The notes under the pieces: generated by a model | What the model was told of the DNA's origin: nothing | What the model saw: the letters and a program-made list of their open reading frames with translations, nothing else | Database searches by the model: none | DNA from: Scatosoma sp045643825 | GTDB lineage: Bacteria; Bacillota; Clostridia; Christensenellales; Borkfalkiaceae | DNA: 64,000 bases | Reading direction: 5' to 3' | Assembly: GCA_045643825.1 (NCBI GenBank) | Contig: JAZRFV010000012.1 | Location: 14,673-78,672 of the forward strand | Translations under genes and position numbers: made by a program | In this document: positions 5,806 through 14,807 of the stretch, one piece after another | Layout: every line of letters begins with the position of its first letter | Position numbering within the stretch: position 1 is the first letter of the stretch

Positions 5806-8541
5806 TTAGTTATCCTTTTTATCTTTTGTGATAACGAATTCTTTTCTATATTCGGGTTTAATTTTACTCAAGAACCCATATATCAGCCTACGCACCTTGA
5901 TAAGATAATCCCCGCAAACCTCCGCTTCGCTACACGACATCGTACCCCCATGTGCCGCAGAGTTTCTGTGCTGTTTTACCATGTACACCTCGTGTGCCAA
6001 ATCAATCAAGTAATTGACGATATCTCTTTGACGATTCCCTTCGCTGAACGCATCTTCTGCGAAAAGTAAGTCCGCATAATCCGCAATATAACGGCTGATT
6101 GTCCGTTCCCCCTTCTTGCGCACTTTTTGTCCCCCATCCTCACTCTTGACATACTCCGTCTTTCTACGATACGGCACCGAGCGTTTCGAGTCCTCTCGTT
6201 CGAGCATACTCATTTCCTGTTCCATCACCTCAAACCTGGATTCAATAACATAGGAGAAAGATCCCAGGGTAAAGCACGCCGTCTCCGTTTCCTTGCGATA
6301 TTCACGGGAAAGCTCTAACCCGCTCTCATCCCGATCCACCTTCAAGAAACAAGATTGTGCATCAAACACCGAGGCTGAAATACCTCTATTGTGCAGATAT
6401 CGTAAATACCCTTTAAAAAAGTATTCTCCAAGGATAATTTCCAATGTCTTTGACATCGCCGTTATGGAAGGAGTGAAGTCCAAATCCTTATAGCAGTCTT
6501 CACCAAGCTCGAAAAAGTTTATGTAAGAGAATACACCTGAAATCAAGGCCTTTTGTGCGTTCGCCCTCAAGACGCCCCACACCTCGCCAAATTCCTCTTG
6601 CAAATCTTTTTCTATCTGATCAATCCTCTCCCTTCCATGGATACCACGCGCGACCAGTTCCTTTGCATACTTACGCATTTCGCCGTCTTTGTATTCTTTT
6701 AGGTCTACGCGAAGCATTTCCAAGGCATATTGGCAATTATACCCAAGCTCTATTGCCTTTTCGTAGTATCCTTTTGCCTCACGCTGATATCCTTCTCGCT
6801 TTTCTCTACTTTCTCCCCAATCATCAATACCAAGCCCGTTATGGTAGCAATCGCCTAAATAATAGAACGCCTCTTCATTAGGTTCATCCCCCTCGATTGC
6901 CAATCTAAAATACTTTATCGCCGTTTTATAATCCTGCTTAACGCCATCTCCCATATAATATAACTGCCCTAAATTGCATTGTGCTTGTGTGCTCCCTCCC
7001 TCCGCGGCTTTTTCGTACCATTCGAGGGCCTTTTTATAAGATTGCTCTATACCTTGTCCATTTTCATATAAAACGCCCAAATTATTTTGTGCATCCGAAT
7101 CCCCTTGCTCCGCCGCCTTTAGCCACCATTTCGCTGCTTCTTCATACGATTGCTCTATGCCTTGCCCCTCATAATACATCACCCCTAATGCAAATTGTGC
7201 ATTCACCTGCTCTTGTTCCGCTGCTTTTAAATACCATTTCACCGCTTCTTCATAGGATTGCTCTACACCTTCACCATTAGCATACAGCAACGCTAAATTA
7301 TATTGAGCCAATGCAGACCCTTGCTTTGCCGCTTTTGTATACCAATTAAAGGCTGTTTTATATGATTGTTCTACACCTTTCCCCTTTTCATACATCAGTG
7401 CTAAATTATATTGAGCCCATGCAGCCCCTTGCTTTGCCGCTTTTGTATACCATTTTACAGCTTCTTCATACGATTGTTCTACGCCATCCCCACGATAATA
7501 CATTAGGGCTAAATTATATTGGGCATGTATATATTCCTGTTCGGCCGCTTTTAAACACCATTTTGCCGCTTCGTTATACGATTGTTCTACCCCGTGCCCA
7601 TGTATATACATCAAGAATAACTCGAATTGAGCATTCGCATTCCCTTGCTCCGCCGCCTTTAAATACCATTTTACAGCTTCTTCGTACGATTGTTCTACAC
7701 CTTTTCCATTATTATACATTAGTGCTAAATTGAATTGAGCATTCGCATCCCCTTGTTCCGCCGCTTTTAAATACCATTTTATTGCTTCTTCGTAGGATTG
7801 CTCTACGCCTTCACCTTCATAATACATTAGCCCTAAATTATATTGGGCATCCGCATTCCCTTGTTCCGCCGCTTTAAAATACCATTTCGCTGCTTCTTCA
7901 TACGATTGTCCTACGCCTTTCCCATTTTCATACATCAGTGCTAAATTAAATTGAGCATTCACATGCCCTTGCCCTGCTGCCTTTAAATACCATTTTACAG
8001 CTTCTTCATAGGACTGCTCTACACCTTGCCCATCTTCATACATCAGTGCTAAACTAAATTGAGCATTCACATGCCCTTGCCCTACTGCCTTTAAATACCA
8101 TTTTGCCGCTTCTTCGTACGATTGTTCTACGCCTCGTCCATTCTCATATAATATCCCTACATTGCATTGTGCCCTTACCTGACCTTGTTCGGCCGCTTTC
8201 AAAACCCAAAAAAAGGCCTTCTCTTCGTCTTGTTCGACAAAATAGCCTTTTATATAAGCCACACCAAGTCTATCTTGTGCAAGGGCATCACCTTGCTCCG
8301 CTTTTTCTTGAAGGCAGGGGATAACACGGGCAAACATCTCGTTTGCTCGTGCTTCGTCCTTTCCCACAGCATAACCGTTATACACGCATTGAGCCAAACC
8401 AAAGGAACAATAGATATCCCCTTCGTCAGCCCCTTTTGTGTACAACTCTACCGCTTTGGCATACTCACCCAAATCGAAATATTTTCTTCCTTCCTCGTAA
8501 AGCTTTGCTTTATCTAAAAACAACTCGTCCATAACAATCAT
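5806..8541 (-). CDS. Sel1-repeat protein with C-terminal HEPN-like domain (911 aa)
   Basis: About 14 Sel1 repeats of 36 residues fill residues about 80-580, most of them close copies of AEQGxxxAQYNLALMYxxGx with GVEQSYEEAVKWYLKAA. No signal peptide, so cytosolic. The last 280 residues are shared with the upstream 555-residue protein: SKTLEIILGEYFFKGYLRYL, TLGSF, an acidic helix, then R859-NSAA-H864 followed by AExCGDYLI and GFLSK. R-N-x-x-x-H is the catalytic signature of HEPN RNases, but it can also occur in non-catalytic HEPN folds. It is 8 bp downstream of its paralog and may start at 8541 or at the ATG at 8532; there is no clear ribosome site, suggesting translational coupling. A role as a Sel1-scaffolded RNase or immune effector is inference. 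Confidence 0.75.
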   Translation of the reverse strand: MIVMDELFLDKAKLYEEGRKYFDLGEYAKAVELYTKGADEGDIYCSFGLAQCVYNGYAVGKDEARANEMFARVIPCLQEKAEQGDALAQDRLGVAYIKGYFVEQDEEKAFFWVLKAAEQGQVRAQCNVGILYENGRGVEQSYEEAAKWYLKAVGQGHVNAQFSLALMYEDGQGVEQSYEEAVKWYLKAAGQGHVNAQFNLALMYENGKGVGQSYEEAAKWYFKAAEQGNADAQYNLGLMYYEGEGVEQSYEEAIKWYLKAAEQGDANAQFNLALMYNNGKGVEQSYEEAVKWYLKAAEQGNANAQFELFLMYIHGHGVEQSYNEAAKWCLKAAEQEYIHAQYNLALMYYRGDGVEQSYEEAVKWYTKAAKQGAAWAQYNLALMYEKGKGVEQSYKTAFNWYTKAAKQGSALAQYNLALLYANGEGVEQSYEEAVKWYLKAAEQEQVNAQFALGVMYYEGQGIEQSYEEAAKWWLKAAEQGDSDAQNNLGVLYENGQGIEQSYKKALEWYEKAAEGGSTQAQCNLGQLYYMGDGVKQDYKTAIKYFRLAIEGDEPNEEAFYYLGDCYHNGLGIDDWGESREKREGYQREAKGYYEKAIELGYNCQYALEMLRVDLKEYKDGEMRKYAKELVARGIHGRERIDQIEKDLQEEFGEVWGVLRANAQKALISGVFSYINFFELGEDCYKDLDFTPSITAMSKTLEIILGEYFFKGYLRYLHNRGISASVFDAQSCFLKVDRDESGLELSREYRKETETACFTLGSFSYVIESRFEVMEQEMSMLEREDSKRSVPYRRKTEYVKSEDGGQKVRKKGERTISRYIADYADLLFAEDAFSEGNRQRDIVNYLIDLAHEVYMVKQHRNSAAHGGTMSCSEAEVCGDYLIKVRRLIYGFLSKIKPEYRKEFVITKDKKDN
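6860..8300 (-). repeat. 108-bp tandem repeats coding Sel1 units
   Basis: The Sel1 units are visible at DNA level as near-identical 108-bp blocks in phase with the reading frame. The similarity of the central units is high enough to suggest recent expansion by recombination, and copy number may vary between strains. Confidence 0.85.
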
Positions 8542-8549
8542 CCATTACT

Positions 8550-10217
8550 TTATTCATACTTGACTTTACTCAAAAAGCCACAAATAATCTTTTTCACTCT
8601 TATCAAATAATCCCCGCAAATCTCAGCGTGCTTTCTCGTCATCTTTTTACCATGTGCCGCAGGGTTTCTATGCTTTCTTATAAAGTTAACGTCCGCCGCC
8701 AACTCCGTTAAATAATCCTTAATCTCCTGTTCACGGTTCGCCTTGTCGAAAGCAGCTTTGGTAAACAAGGAATCCACATATTCAATGATATGCTTATTCA
8801 AAGGTCGTTCTAACCGCTTTTCTCCTGCCGAGCCGTCCATTTTATAGCGTGCAATAACCTCATCGTTAAAAAGTATATGGTAGAACGAACCCAACGTACA
8901 ACGCGAGGTTTCGTGTCCCTCACGGTATTTTCTAAAGGTTTCCACCCCTTTATTGTCGGTTTTGACAAAAATCAAGCACGAATTGGAAGGAAACTCCGTC
9001 ACAGGTATATTTTTTGCCTTTAAATACCGTAAATATCCCGCAAAGAAATATTCCGCCAGCATAATTTCCAGTGCCTGCGACATCTCGAAAATAACAGGGG
9101 AAAAATCCAACTCCTTTCGGCTATATTCCCCTAACTCATAAAGGTTTAAATAAACGAACAGCCCCGTAATCAACTTACTTTGTGCGTCTGGGTGCAACTT
9201 CTCCCAATTCTCGCCAAAATCGTTCTTTAAATCCTTTTCAACCCTTGCTTGCCTTTTATCCTTTTCCAGTTTCAACGAGAACATTTGCTTTGCATAAGCT
9301 TCCATCCCCGTCGTTTCTTTATATTCCTTTAATTCCGCCCTTGTGACGTCTAAATCATAACGGCAATCGTATCCGCTTTCTATCGCCTTCTCATAATATG
9401 CCTTGGCTTTTTTGGGGTTCCTTCTAACGCCATAGCCATTGTTGTAGCATTCGCCAAGATAGTAATAGGTTTCGCCAAAAGCTTCACCAATGTTTTCCAT
9501 AGCCTTGAAGGTCTCAACGGCTTTTTTATACCCTTGTTTTTCTCCACTGTGATAATTAATCAACGCAGTATTGTGAAGCCCCACCATAGAGCCTTTTGCT
9601 GCCGCTTTCCCATACCACAGCCACGCCTTAACACGGTCTTTCGTCACCAATTCCCCACTGTAATAAAGGGAACCAAGATTACACATCGCCTCCATATTGC
9701 CTTGCTCAGCTGCAAGCTCGTACCAATAGATTGCCTTTTCACCATTTTGCTCCACACCATAGCCTTTTTCATACATATAGCCAAGGTTGTTTTGCGAAAG
9801 GTCAAAATCTCGATAAGCCGCCTCACGGTACCAATAGCAAGCCTTTACATAATCACGCTTCGTCCCATTCCCAAAATGATAAATCCGTGCAAGGTTATGC
9901 TGAGCCTCCTTAAAGCCCCGCTCCGCCGCCTTTGTGTACCAATATATCGCATCCTCGTACGATTGTTTCACCCCATCACCGTGTGCATACAACAGTGCGA
10001 GATTATACTGTGCCTCAAGCTCGCCATTTTTCGCAGCTTTTTCATACCAATATGCCGCCCTGCCACTATCCTTGATAACACCAAGCCCTTCTTCATACAT
10101 ATATCCAAGATTATATTGTGCAGTCGAATCCCCCTGCAAAGCCGCTTGCTCAAAATAATAAGCCGCACGCTTATAATCCCCACGATTATAACAATCCATT
10201 GCCTCGTATGAAAACAT
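8550..10217 (-). CDS. Sel1-repeat protein with C-terminal HEPN-like domain (555 aa)
   Basis: Shorter paralog and operon partner of the 911-residue protein. Residues 1-270 hold about seven degenerate Sel1 units (for example AAKNGELEAQYNLALLYAHG). Residues about 320-555 carry the shared C-terminal domain with SQALEIMLAEYFFAGYLRYL, HETSRCTLGSF and R517-NPAA-H522, then AEICGDYLI and GFLSK. It starts at ATG 10217 behind GGAGGG and is first in the operon. The pair differs mainly in the number of repeats, as expected if the repeats recognise different partners while the C-terminal domain keeps one activity. Cytosolic. Confidence 0.75.
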   Translation of the reverse strand: MFSYEAMDCYNRGDYKRAAYYFEQAALQGDSTAQYNLGYMYEEGLGVIKDSGRAAYWYEKAAKNGELEAQYNLALLYAHGDGVKQSYEDAIYWYTKAAERGFKEAQHNLARIYHFGNGTKRDYVKACYWYREAAYRDFDLSQNNLGYMYEKGYGVEQNGEKAIYWYELAAEQGNMEAMCNLGSLYYSGELVTKDRVKAWLWYGKAAAKGSMVGLHNTALINYHSGEKQGYKKAVETFKAMENIGEAFGETYYYLGECYNNGYGVRRNPKKAKAYYEKAIESGYDCRYDLDVTRAELKEYKETTGMEAYAKQMFSLKLEKDKRQARVEKDLKNDFGENWEKLHPDAQSKLITGLFVYLNLYELGEYSRKELDFSPVIFEMSQALEIMLAEYFFAGYLRYLKAKNIPVTEFPSNSCLIFVKTDNKGVETFRKYREGHETSRCTLGSFYHILFNDEVIARYKMDGSAGEKRLERPLNKHIIEYVDSLFTKAAFDKANREQEIKDYLTELAADVNFIRKHRNPAAHGKKMTRKHAEICGDYLIRVKKIICGFLSKVKYE

Positions 10218-10292
10218 ATTTCCCTCCTGTCAAATTGACCGCCAATTTGAAAAATCCGCAATTTTTTGCGTAACATTTATACCTACCTAACC

Positions 10293-10321
10293 ATTATACA
10301 ATGGTTCCACGAAAAAAGCAA
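10293..10321 (-). promoter_or_regulatory. Promoter of the Sel1-HEPN operon
   Basis: TTGCTT, 17 bp, TATAAT on the minus strand. It lies back to back with the promoter at 10344-10372; only 22 bp separate the two -35 boxes. Confidence 0.75.
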
Positions 10322-10343
10322 TACCCAACCCGCCATTTTTTTC

Positions 10344-10372
10344 TTGCCAAATACCAAAAAAAATGTTATACT
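10344..10372 (+). promoter_or_regulatory. Promoter of the metallo-hydrolase lipoprotein
   Basis: TTGCCA, 17 bp, TATACT. Confidence 0.7.
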
Positions 10373-10415
10373 ATCAAAGAATAGAAACAAAAGAGTAAAA
10401 AATGGAGCTGTGCGA

Positions 10416-11966
10416 ATGAAAAAAACAATTGCGCCAATTTTATCCCTTCTACTCCTCTTCGCAGGCTGTAATGCCAACAAAGAAGGCATGTCTTCCTCCA
10501 CGGATGCTGCTTCTTCTATGACGCAAGTCACCAGCGTAGAGTCCACCACTCTCAATGGTGAGAGTGCGGAAAGTGCTACCCCCGAGGATAGCGCACCCCC
10601 CGAAGGACATACCCACAGCTATACCGCTGTTGTTACCGAGCGTACTTGCACGACAAAGGGCTACACAACCTATACATGCGCCTGCGGTGATACCTACACA
10701 GCGGATGAGAAAAAATCGCTCGGCCATATCAATAAGACCATACCAGGTACGAGTTCAACCTGTAAAAATACGGGTTTAACGGACGGAATTATATGCTCCG
10801 TTTGCGGTGAAACAGTTGTTGAACAAACGGTGATCCCTGTAAAGGGCCACACCTACACCGCTACCGTTACCAAGCCCACTTGCACGGAAAGAGGTTACAC
10901 CACCTACGTCTGCACCTGCGGTGATAGATACACGGCGGATGATGTAAATGCCCTTGGGCATAGTTGGCTGCCGGCGACCACGATGGCACCCAAAACCTGC
11001 GTAACCTGTGGCGAAACGGAAGGTGAAAAGCTCCCTCCCGAGCCTGATACCCCTGACACCCCTGATACACCTACCCCTCCCTCCACAACTTACAGTACCC
11101 TTTCCGTACATTATATAGACGTAGGACAGGGCGACAGCATCCTTATCCGTGTGGATGATTGCGACATCCTTATCGATGCGGGAAAACCTGACAAAGGTAC
11201 CGTCGTATCCAACTATTTAAAAGCTCTCAACGTAGACGATATCGAACTGATGATCAACACCCACTACGACGACGACCACTACGGTGGCTTAATAACTGTA
11301 TTGAAAGGTTATGTGGTAGAAGATGTTTGGGTTACGGGCTACTCCAAGAGCAATACCTCCATCACCAACTTCCAAAATGCAATCGCTAATGAAGGGTTGG
11401 ATTTAGAAACCCCTGCCGTTGGCACCGTTTTCACTTACCAACAACTCACCCTTACCGTTCTTTATAATGGTGCGGGGGCAAGCAGCTCTAACGATTCCTC
11501 CATCGTGGTGAAATTGCAATACGGCGATTTCAGTTTCCTTTTCACGGGTGACATTGGTACCAAGGCTGAATCCAAGCTGGTAGAAGCAAAGGTGGATTTA
11601 AGCTGCGACGTCTTAAAGGTAGGTCACCACGGCAGTAGAACCTCCAGCACCGCTAACTTCCTCAAGGCAACGGGTGCGAAATACGGTGTAATTTGTGTAG
11701 GAACGGGCAACAGCTACGGCCACCCCACCGACGATGCATTGAGCCGTTTGTCCTCGGCAAACATCTCGGTATATCGTACGGACAAAAATGGTCACGTAGT
11801 CTTCTCTACGGATGGTGAAACGTTGACACTCCCTGGAAGCGGTGGAAGCGTGCAAAAGAGCGTTGCCGCTCGCAAAGCACAGCTCACCACACACTCCTCT
11901 CTTAAAAGAGCATATAAAAACATCCCTTGGTCGGTACTTCCGTCCAAGGGATTTTCTTTTTCCTAA
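10416..11966 (+). CDS. ComEC/Rec2-like metallo-beta-lactamase-fold lipoprotein
   Basis: Starts at ATG 10416 (MKKTIAPILSLLLLFAGC), a lipoprotein signal with Cys 18; the frame is open further upstream, but only this ATG has a signal peptide and a GGAG site. Residues about 65-210 hold two or three Cys-rich units (PTCTERGYTTYVCTCGD) followed by a P/D/T spacer. Residues about 230-480 form the hydrolase: DVGQGDSILI, NTHYDDDHYGG (metal site), FLFTGDI and KVGHHGSR, as in the ComEC C-terminal nuclease-like domain and related secreted proteins. No competence channel is attached, so it is an extracellular surface-anchored hydrolase, perhaps a nuclease or phosphodiesterase (inference). The final codons form a terminator. 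Confidence 0.85.
   Translation: MKKTIAPILSLLLLFAGCNANKEGMSSSTDAASSMTQVTSVESTTLNGESAESATPEDSAPPEGHTHSYTAVVTERTCTTKGYTTYTCACGDTYTADEKKSLGHINKTIPGTSSTCKNTGLTDGIICSVCGETVVEQTVIPVKGHTYTATVTKPTCTERGYTTYVCTCGDRYTADDVNALGHSWLPATTMAPKTCVTCGETEGEKLPPEPDTPDTPDTPTPPSTTYSTLSVHYIDVGQGDSILIRVDDCDILIDAGKPDKGTVVSNYLKALNVDDIELMINTHYDDDHYGGLITVLKGYVVEDVWVTGYSKSNTSITNFQNAIANEGLDLETPAVGTVFTYQQLTLTVLYNGAGASSSNDSSIVVKLQYGDFSFLFTGDIGTKAESKLVEAKVDLSCDVLKVGHHGSRTSSTANFLKATGAKYGVICVGTGNSYGHPTDDALSRLSSANISVYRTDKNGHVVFSTDGETLTLPGSGGSVQKSVAARKAQLTTHSSLKRAYKNIPWSVLPSKGFSFS
11924..11962 (+). terminator. Rho-independent terminator overlapping the gene end
   Basis: CCCTTGG / CCAAGGG stem, 13-base loop, then ATTTTCTTTTT. It lies inside the last codons of the upstream gene. 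Confidence 0.8.
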
Positions 11967-11982
11967 AAACCGACAAAAGATA

Positions 11983-12011
11983 TTGACATTCCCGCCATAT
12001 TTTGGTATAAT
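11983..12011 (+). promoter_or_regulatory. Consensus promoter of the antiporter gene
   Basis: TTGACA, 17 bp, TATAAT. Confidence 0.85.
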
Positions 12012-12078
12012 TTCACCATAAGCGCAAAAAAGCGGAAAAATCCCCTTGAAAGCGCATTAAAACATAGGAGTATATAGT

Positions 12079-13668
12079 ATGGAAGGTACATTTTGGGCGT
12101 TTATGCCTGCCATCATCGCTATCGTACTCGCCTTGGTAACCAAGCAGGTATACATTTCCCTGTTCTTTGGTATCCTTGTAGGCGCGATGATGTATGCGGG
12201 CGGCAATCCTTTGGACGCACTTTTCACCCTCTACGCGGTAATGAGTGAAAAGGTTGGCTCAAATACCCCCATCATCGTTTTCTTGGTGGTTTTGGGTATT
12301 TTGGTAGTATTAATGCAAAAGTCGGGCGGCGCAAAAGCCTACGGCGAATGGGCAAGTAAGAAAATTAAATCGAAAAACGGTGCTTTGGCTGCTACGGCAG
12401 GTCTTGGTTGCTTGATTTTCGTAGACGATTACTTCAACTGCTTGACGGTAGGCTCGGTTATGCGTCCCGTAACGGATAAGTTTAAGGCATCCCGCTCAAA
12501 ATTGTCCTATATCATCGACGCAACGGCAGCGCCCATTTGTATCATTGCACCCATCTCTAGCTGGGCTGCAGCGGTTACGGGTGAATTGGAAGGCAACGGC
12601 TTGATGGCGTTCATCAGCACCATTCCCTTCAACGTTTACGCATTGCTCACCATCGTAATGGTTTTCGCACTTTGCTTCTTCAAGTTTGACTTCGGTAAAA
12701 TGAAGCGTAACGAAATGATCACGGAAGCAACGGGCGACGTACATTCTGGCGTAGAACCCGATGCAAAAGACGACGAAGAAATCATGGCTAACCCCAAGGG
12801 TAAAGTTCGTCACCTTTTGATCCCCGTATTGCTTTTGATCCTTTGCTGTATCGGTGGTATGATCTACACGGGCTTCTTCTATAATTGGGATACGGGCTTG
12901 ATTGACAAAGTTCCTCAATCGGCTAACGTAATCGAAGCCTTCTCGAACTGCGATGCAGGTATGTCCCTTGCAATCGGCTCTACCATCGCCTTGATCATCA
13001 TTGCCATCTACTATATGGCATCGGGCGTAGTATCCTTCAAGCAAATCACGGGTAGCTTCACGGAAGGCTTCAAAGCCATGGTACCTGCCATCCTCATCCT
13101 TACCTTCGCTTGGTCGATTTCGGGTATTATGGGTGCAAAGGGCGGTTACTTGGATGCACAGGCATTTGTAAGAAATAACCTTGCAAACAGCAACTTCCCT
13201 CAATTCCTCTTCCCTGCAATCTTCTTCATCCTTGCAGGTGCAATTGCTTTCTCGACCGGTACCTCTTGGGGTACGTTCGGTGTACTCGTTCCCATCGCAA
13301 CGGTTATCTTGGGACAAAGCGGTACGATGGCAATCCTTACCGTATCCGCAACGCTTGGCGGTGCAGTATTCGGCGACCACATCTCCCCTATTTCCGACAC
13401 GACCATCCTTGCTTCGGCAGGTGCGCAATGCAACCACGTAGAACACGTAAATACGCAGCTTCCTTACGCATCCCTCGTGGCAGGTATTGCGGTTGTATCC
13501 TACCTTATTGCAGGCCTTTGCGTAGGTCTTGGCGGTGTACTTACGGGCGTCATTATGTGGGTAGCAACCCTTGCAATGTTCGCAGGTGCAATCTTCGTTA
13601 TTCAATATTTAACGAAGAAAAAAGAAACATCCGTTGTAGCTGAAGAAGTAACGGAAATTCAAGAATAA
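12079..13668 (+). CDS. NhaC-family Na+/H+ antiporter-like membrane protein
   Basis: 529 residues with a dozen hydrophobic segments and a cytosolic loop around residues 215-250. The NhaC family is recognised by the repeated intramembrane motifs LGCLIFVDDYFNCLTVGSVM, STGTSWGTFGVLVPI and GGAVFGDHISPISDTTILAS. Family members exchange Na+ for protons, or carry amino or dicarboxylic acids with Na+, so the substrate is not fixed by sequence. It is monocistronic, with its own promoter, an AGGAG site at 12067 and a terminator. Confidence 0.88.
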   Translation: MEGTFWAFMPAIIAIVLALVTKQVYISLFFGILVGAMMYAGGNPLDALFTLYAVMSEKVGSNTPIIVFLVVLGILVVLMQKSGGAKAYGEWASKKIKSKNGALAATAGLGCLIFVDDYFNCLTVGSVMRPVTDKFKASRSKLSYIIDATAAPICIIAPISSWAAAVTGELEGNGLMAFISTIPFNVYALLTIVMVFALCFFKFDFGKMKRNEMITEATGDVHSGVEPDAKDDEEIMANPKGKVRHLLIPVLLLILCCIGGMIYTGFFYNWDTGLIDKVPQSANVIEAFSNCDAGMSLAIGSTIALIIIAIYYMASGVVSFKQITGSFTEGFKAMVPAILILTFAWSISGIMGAKGGYLDAQAFVRNNLANSNFPQFLFPAIFFILAGAIAFSTGTSWGTFGVLVPIATVILGQSGTMAILTVSATLGGAVFGDHISPISDTTILASAGAQCNHVEHVNTQLPYASLVAGIAVVSYLIAGLCVGLGGVLTGVIMWVATLAMFAGAIFVIQYLTKKKETSVVAEEVTEIQE

Positions 13669-13684
13669 TTTCATCAGTTAAAAA

Positions 13685-13716
13685 TACCGCAAGCCCATCG
13701 GCCTGCGGTAATTTTT
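13685..13716 (+). terminator. Rho-independent terminator of the antiporter gene
   Basis: TACCGCA / TGCGGTA stem followed by ATTTTT. Confidence 0.75.
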
Positions 13717-13735
13717 ACACTTAACGTTCAATGAT

Positions 13736-13764
13736 AAAGCCCATCCTTTTTTGGATGGGCTTTT
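13736..13764. terminator. Bidirectional terminator between antiporter gene and kdgK
   Basis: Perfect stem AAAGCCCATCC / GGATGGGCTTT with a T6 loop and T-rich flank; the reverse strand also ends in Ts. Confidence 0.85.
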
Positions 13765-13782
13765 ATTTTACTATTTCACTTT

Positions 13783-14805
13783 TTATCTTTGCACACGACC
13801 GCTTGCGTCACCGCCTGCAAGGTTCATTACCTCCGCAACGGATACCATGTTGTAGTCGCCTTCAATCGAATGTTTTAAGCAGCTTGCCGCAACCGCAAAT
13901 TCAATCGCTTGTTGAGGTGCGAAACCATTCATAAGCGAATAAATCAAACCACCGCCAAAGCTGTCGCCGCCGCCTACGCGATCAACGATGTGCATACTGT
14001 ATTTCTTCGAGAATACCGCTTCGCCGTTCGTGTAAAGCATACCCGACCAGTCGTTGTCGTTCGCACTCTTGCTTTCACGCAAGGTGATTGCCACGCCCTT
14101 GAAACCAAAACGATCCGTGAGCTTCTTCGCAACGGAAATATACCCGTCTCTACCAAGCTTACCGCCGTAGATATCGGTGTTGTCCGCTTCGATACCGAAT
14201 ACGTCCTTCGCATCTTCTTCGTTTGCGATGCAGTAATCGATGTACTGACAAAGCTCGCTCATTACCTGACCTGCTTTTTCCTTGCTCCACAATTTCTTAC
14301 GGAAATACAAGTCGCAGGAAATGGTGATACCCTTCGCCTTTGCCGCTTGACAAGCTTCTACGCAAATAGCAGCCACTTCGTCGCTCAAAGCAGGGGTAAT
14401 GCCCGTAAAGTGGAACCATTCTACACCGTCGAAAATCTTATCCCAGTCAAAGTCCCCCTTCTTCGCCATTGCGATAGAAGAATATGCTCTGTCGTAGATA
14501 ACCTTCGAGGGGCGTTGCGACGCGCCCTTTTCACAGTAGTAGATACCTACTCTTTCGCCGCCGCGAACGATTTTCGAGGTATCCACGCCAAACTTACGCA
14601 AGGAATTTACAGCCGCCTGACCGATTTCGTGGGTGGGTAGCTTCGTAACAAACGCTACGTCCATGCCGTAGTTTGCAAGGGATACGGATACGTTTGCCTC
14701 CGCACCGCCGTAGGTTGCTTCGTACTTTTCACTTTGTACAAATCTCAAATAGTTTTCAGGTGCAAGGCGCAACATAAGTTCGCCAAAAGTTACAACTTTT
14801 TTCAT
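13783..14805 (-). CDS. kdgK: 2-keto-3-deoxygluconate kinase (PfkB family)
   Basis: 340 residues, usual length for the family. N-terminal FGELMLRLAP and YGGAEANVSVSLA, and the PfkB signature DRVGGGDSFGGG near residue 280, with Asp as catalytic base. It phosphorylates KDG to KDPG with ATP in the cytosol. It lies 2 bp after the KDPG aldolase gene, so both steps KDG to pyruvate plus glyceraldehyde-3-phosphate are in one operon. Pairing with eda makes KDG kinase much more likely than another sugar kinase. Confidence 0.9.
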   Translation of the reverse strand: MKKVVTFGELMLRLAPENYLRFVQSEKYEATYGGAEANVSVSLANYGMDVAFVTKLPTHEIGQAAVNSLRKFGVDTSKIVRGGERVGIYYCEKGASQRPSKVIYDRAYSSIAMAKKGDFDWDKIFDGVEWFHFTGITPALSDEVAAICVEACQAAKAKGITISCDLYFRKKLWSKEKAGQVMSELCQYIDYCIANEEDAKDVFGIEADNTDIYGGKLGRDGYISVAKKLTDRFGFKGVAITLRESKSANDNDWSGMLYTNGEAVFSKKYSMHIVDRVGGGDSFGGGLIYSLMNGFAPQQAIEFAVAASCLKHSIEGDYNMVSVAEVMNLAGGDASGRVQR

Positions 14806-14807
14806 AA

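Noticed and set aside
6860..8300. Regular 108-bp repeats as a possible CRISPR or satellite array
   Set aside because: They are in phase with an open frame and encode Sel1 units; there are no unique spacers.
10266..10415. Longer N-terminus for the metallo-hydrolase lipoprotein
   Set aside because: It would run through the promoter at 10344-10372 and bury the lipoprotein signal.
12496..13605. Open frame of 369 codons on the minus strand opposite the antiporter
   Set aside because: Mirror of the codon bias of the real gene; composition (C, R, H rich) is not protein-like and there is no ribosome site.
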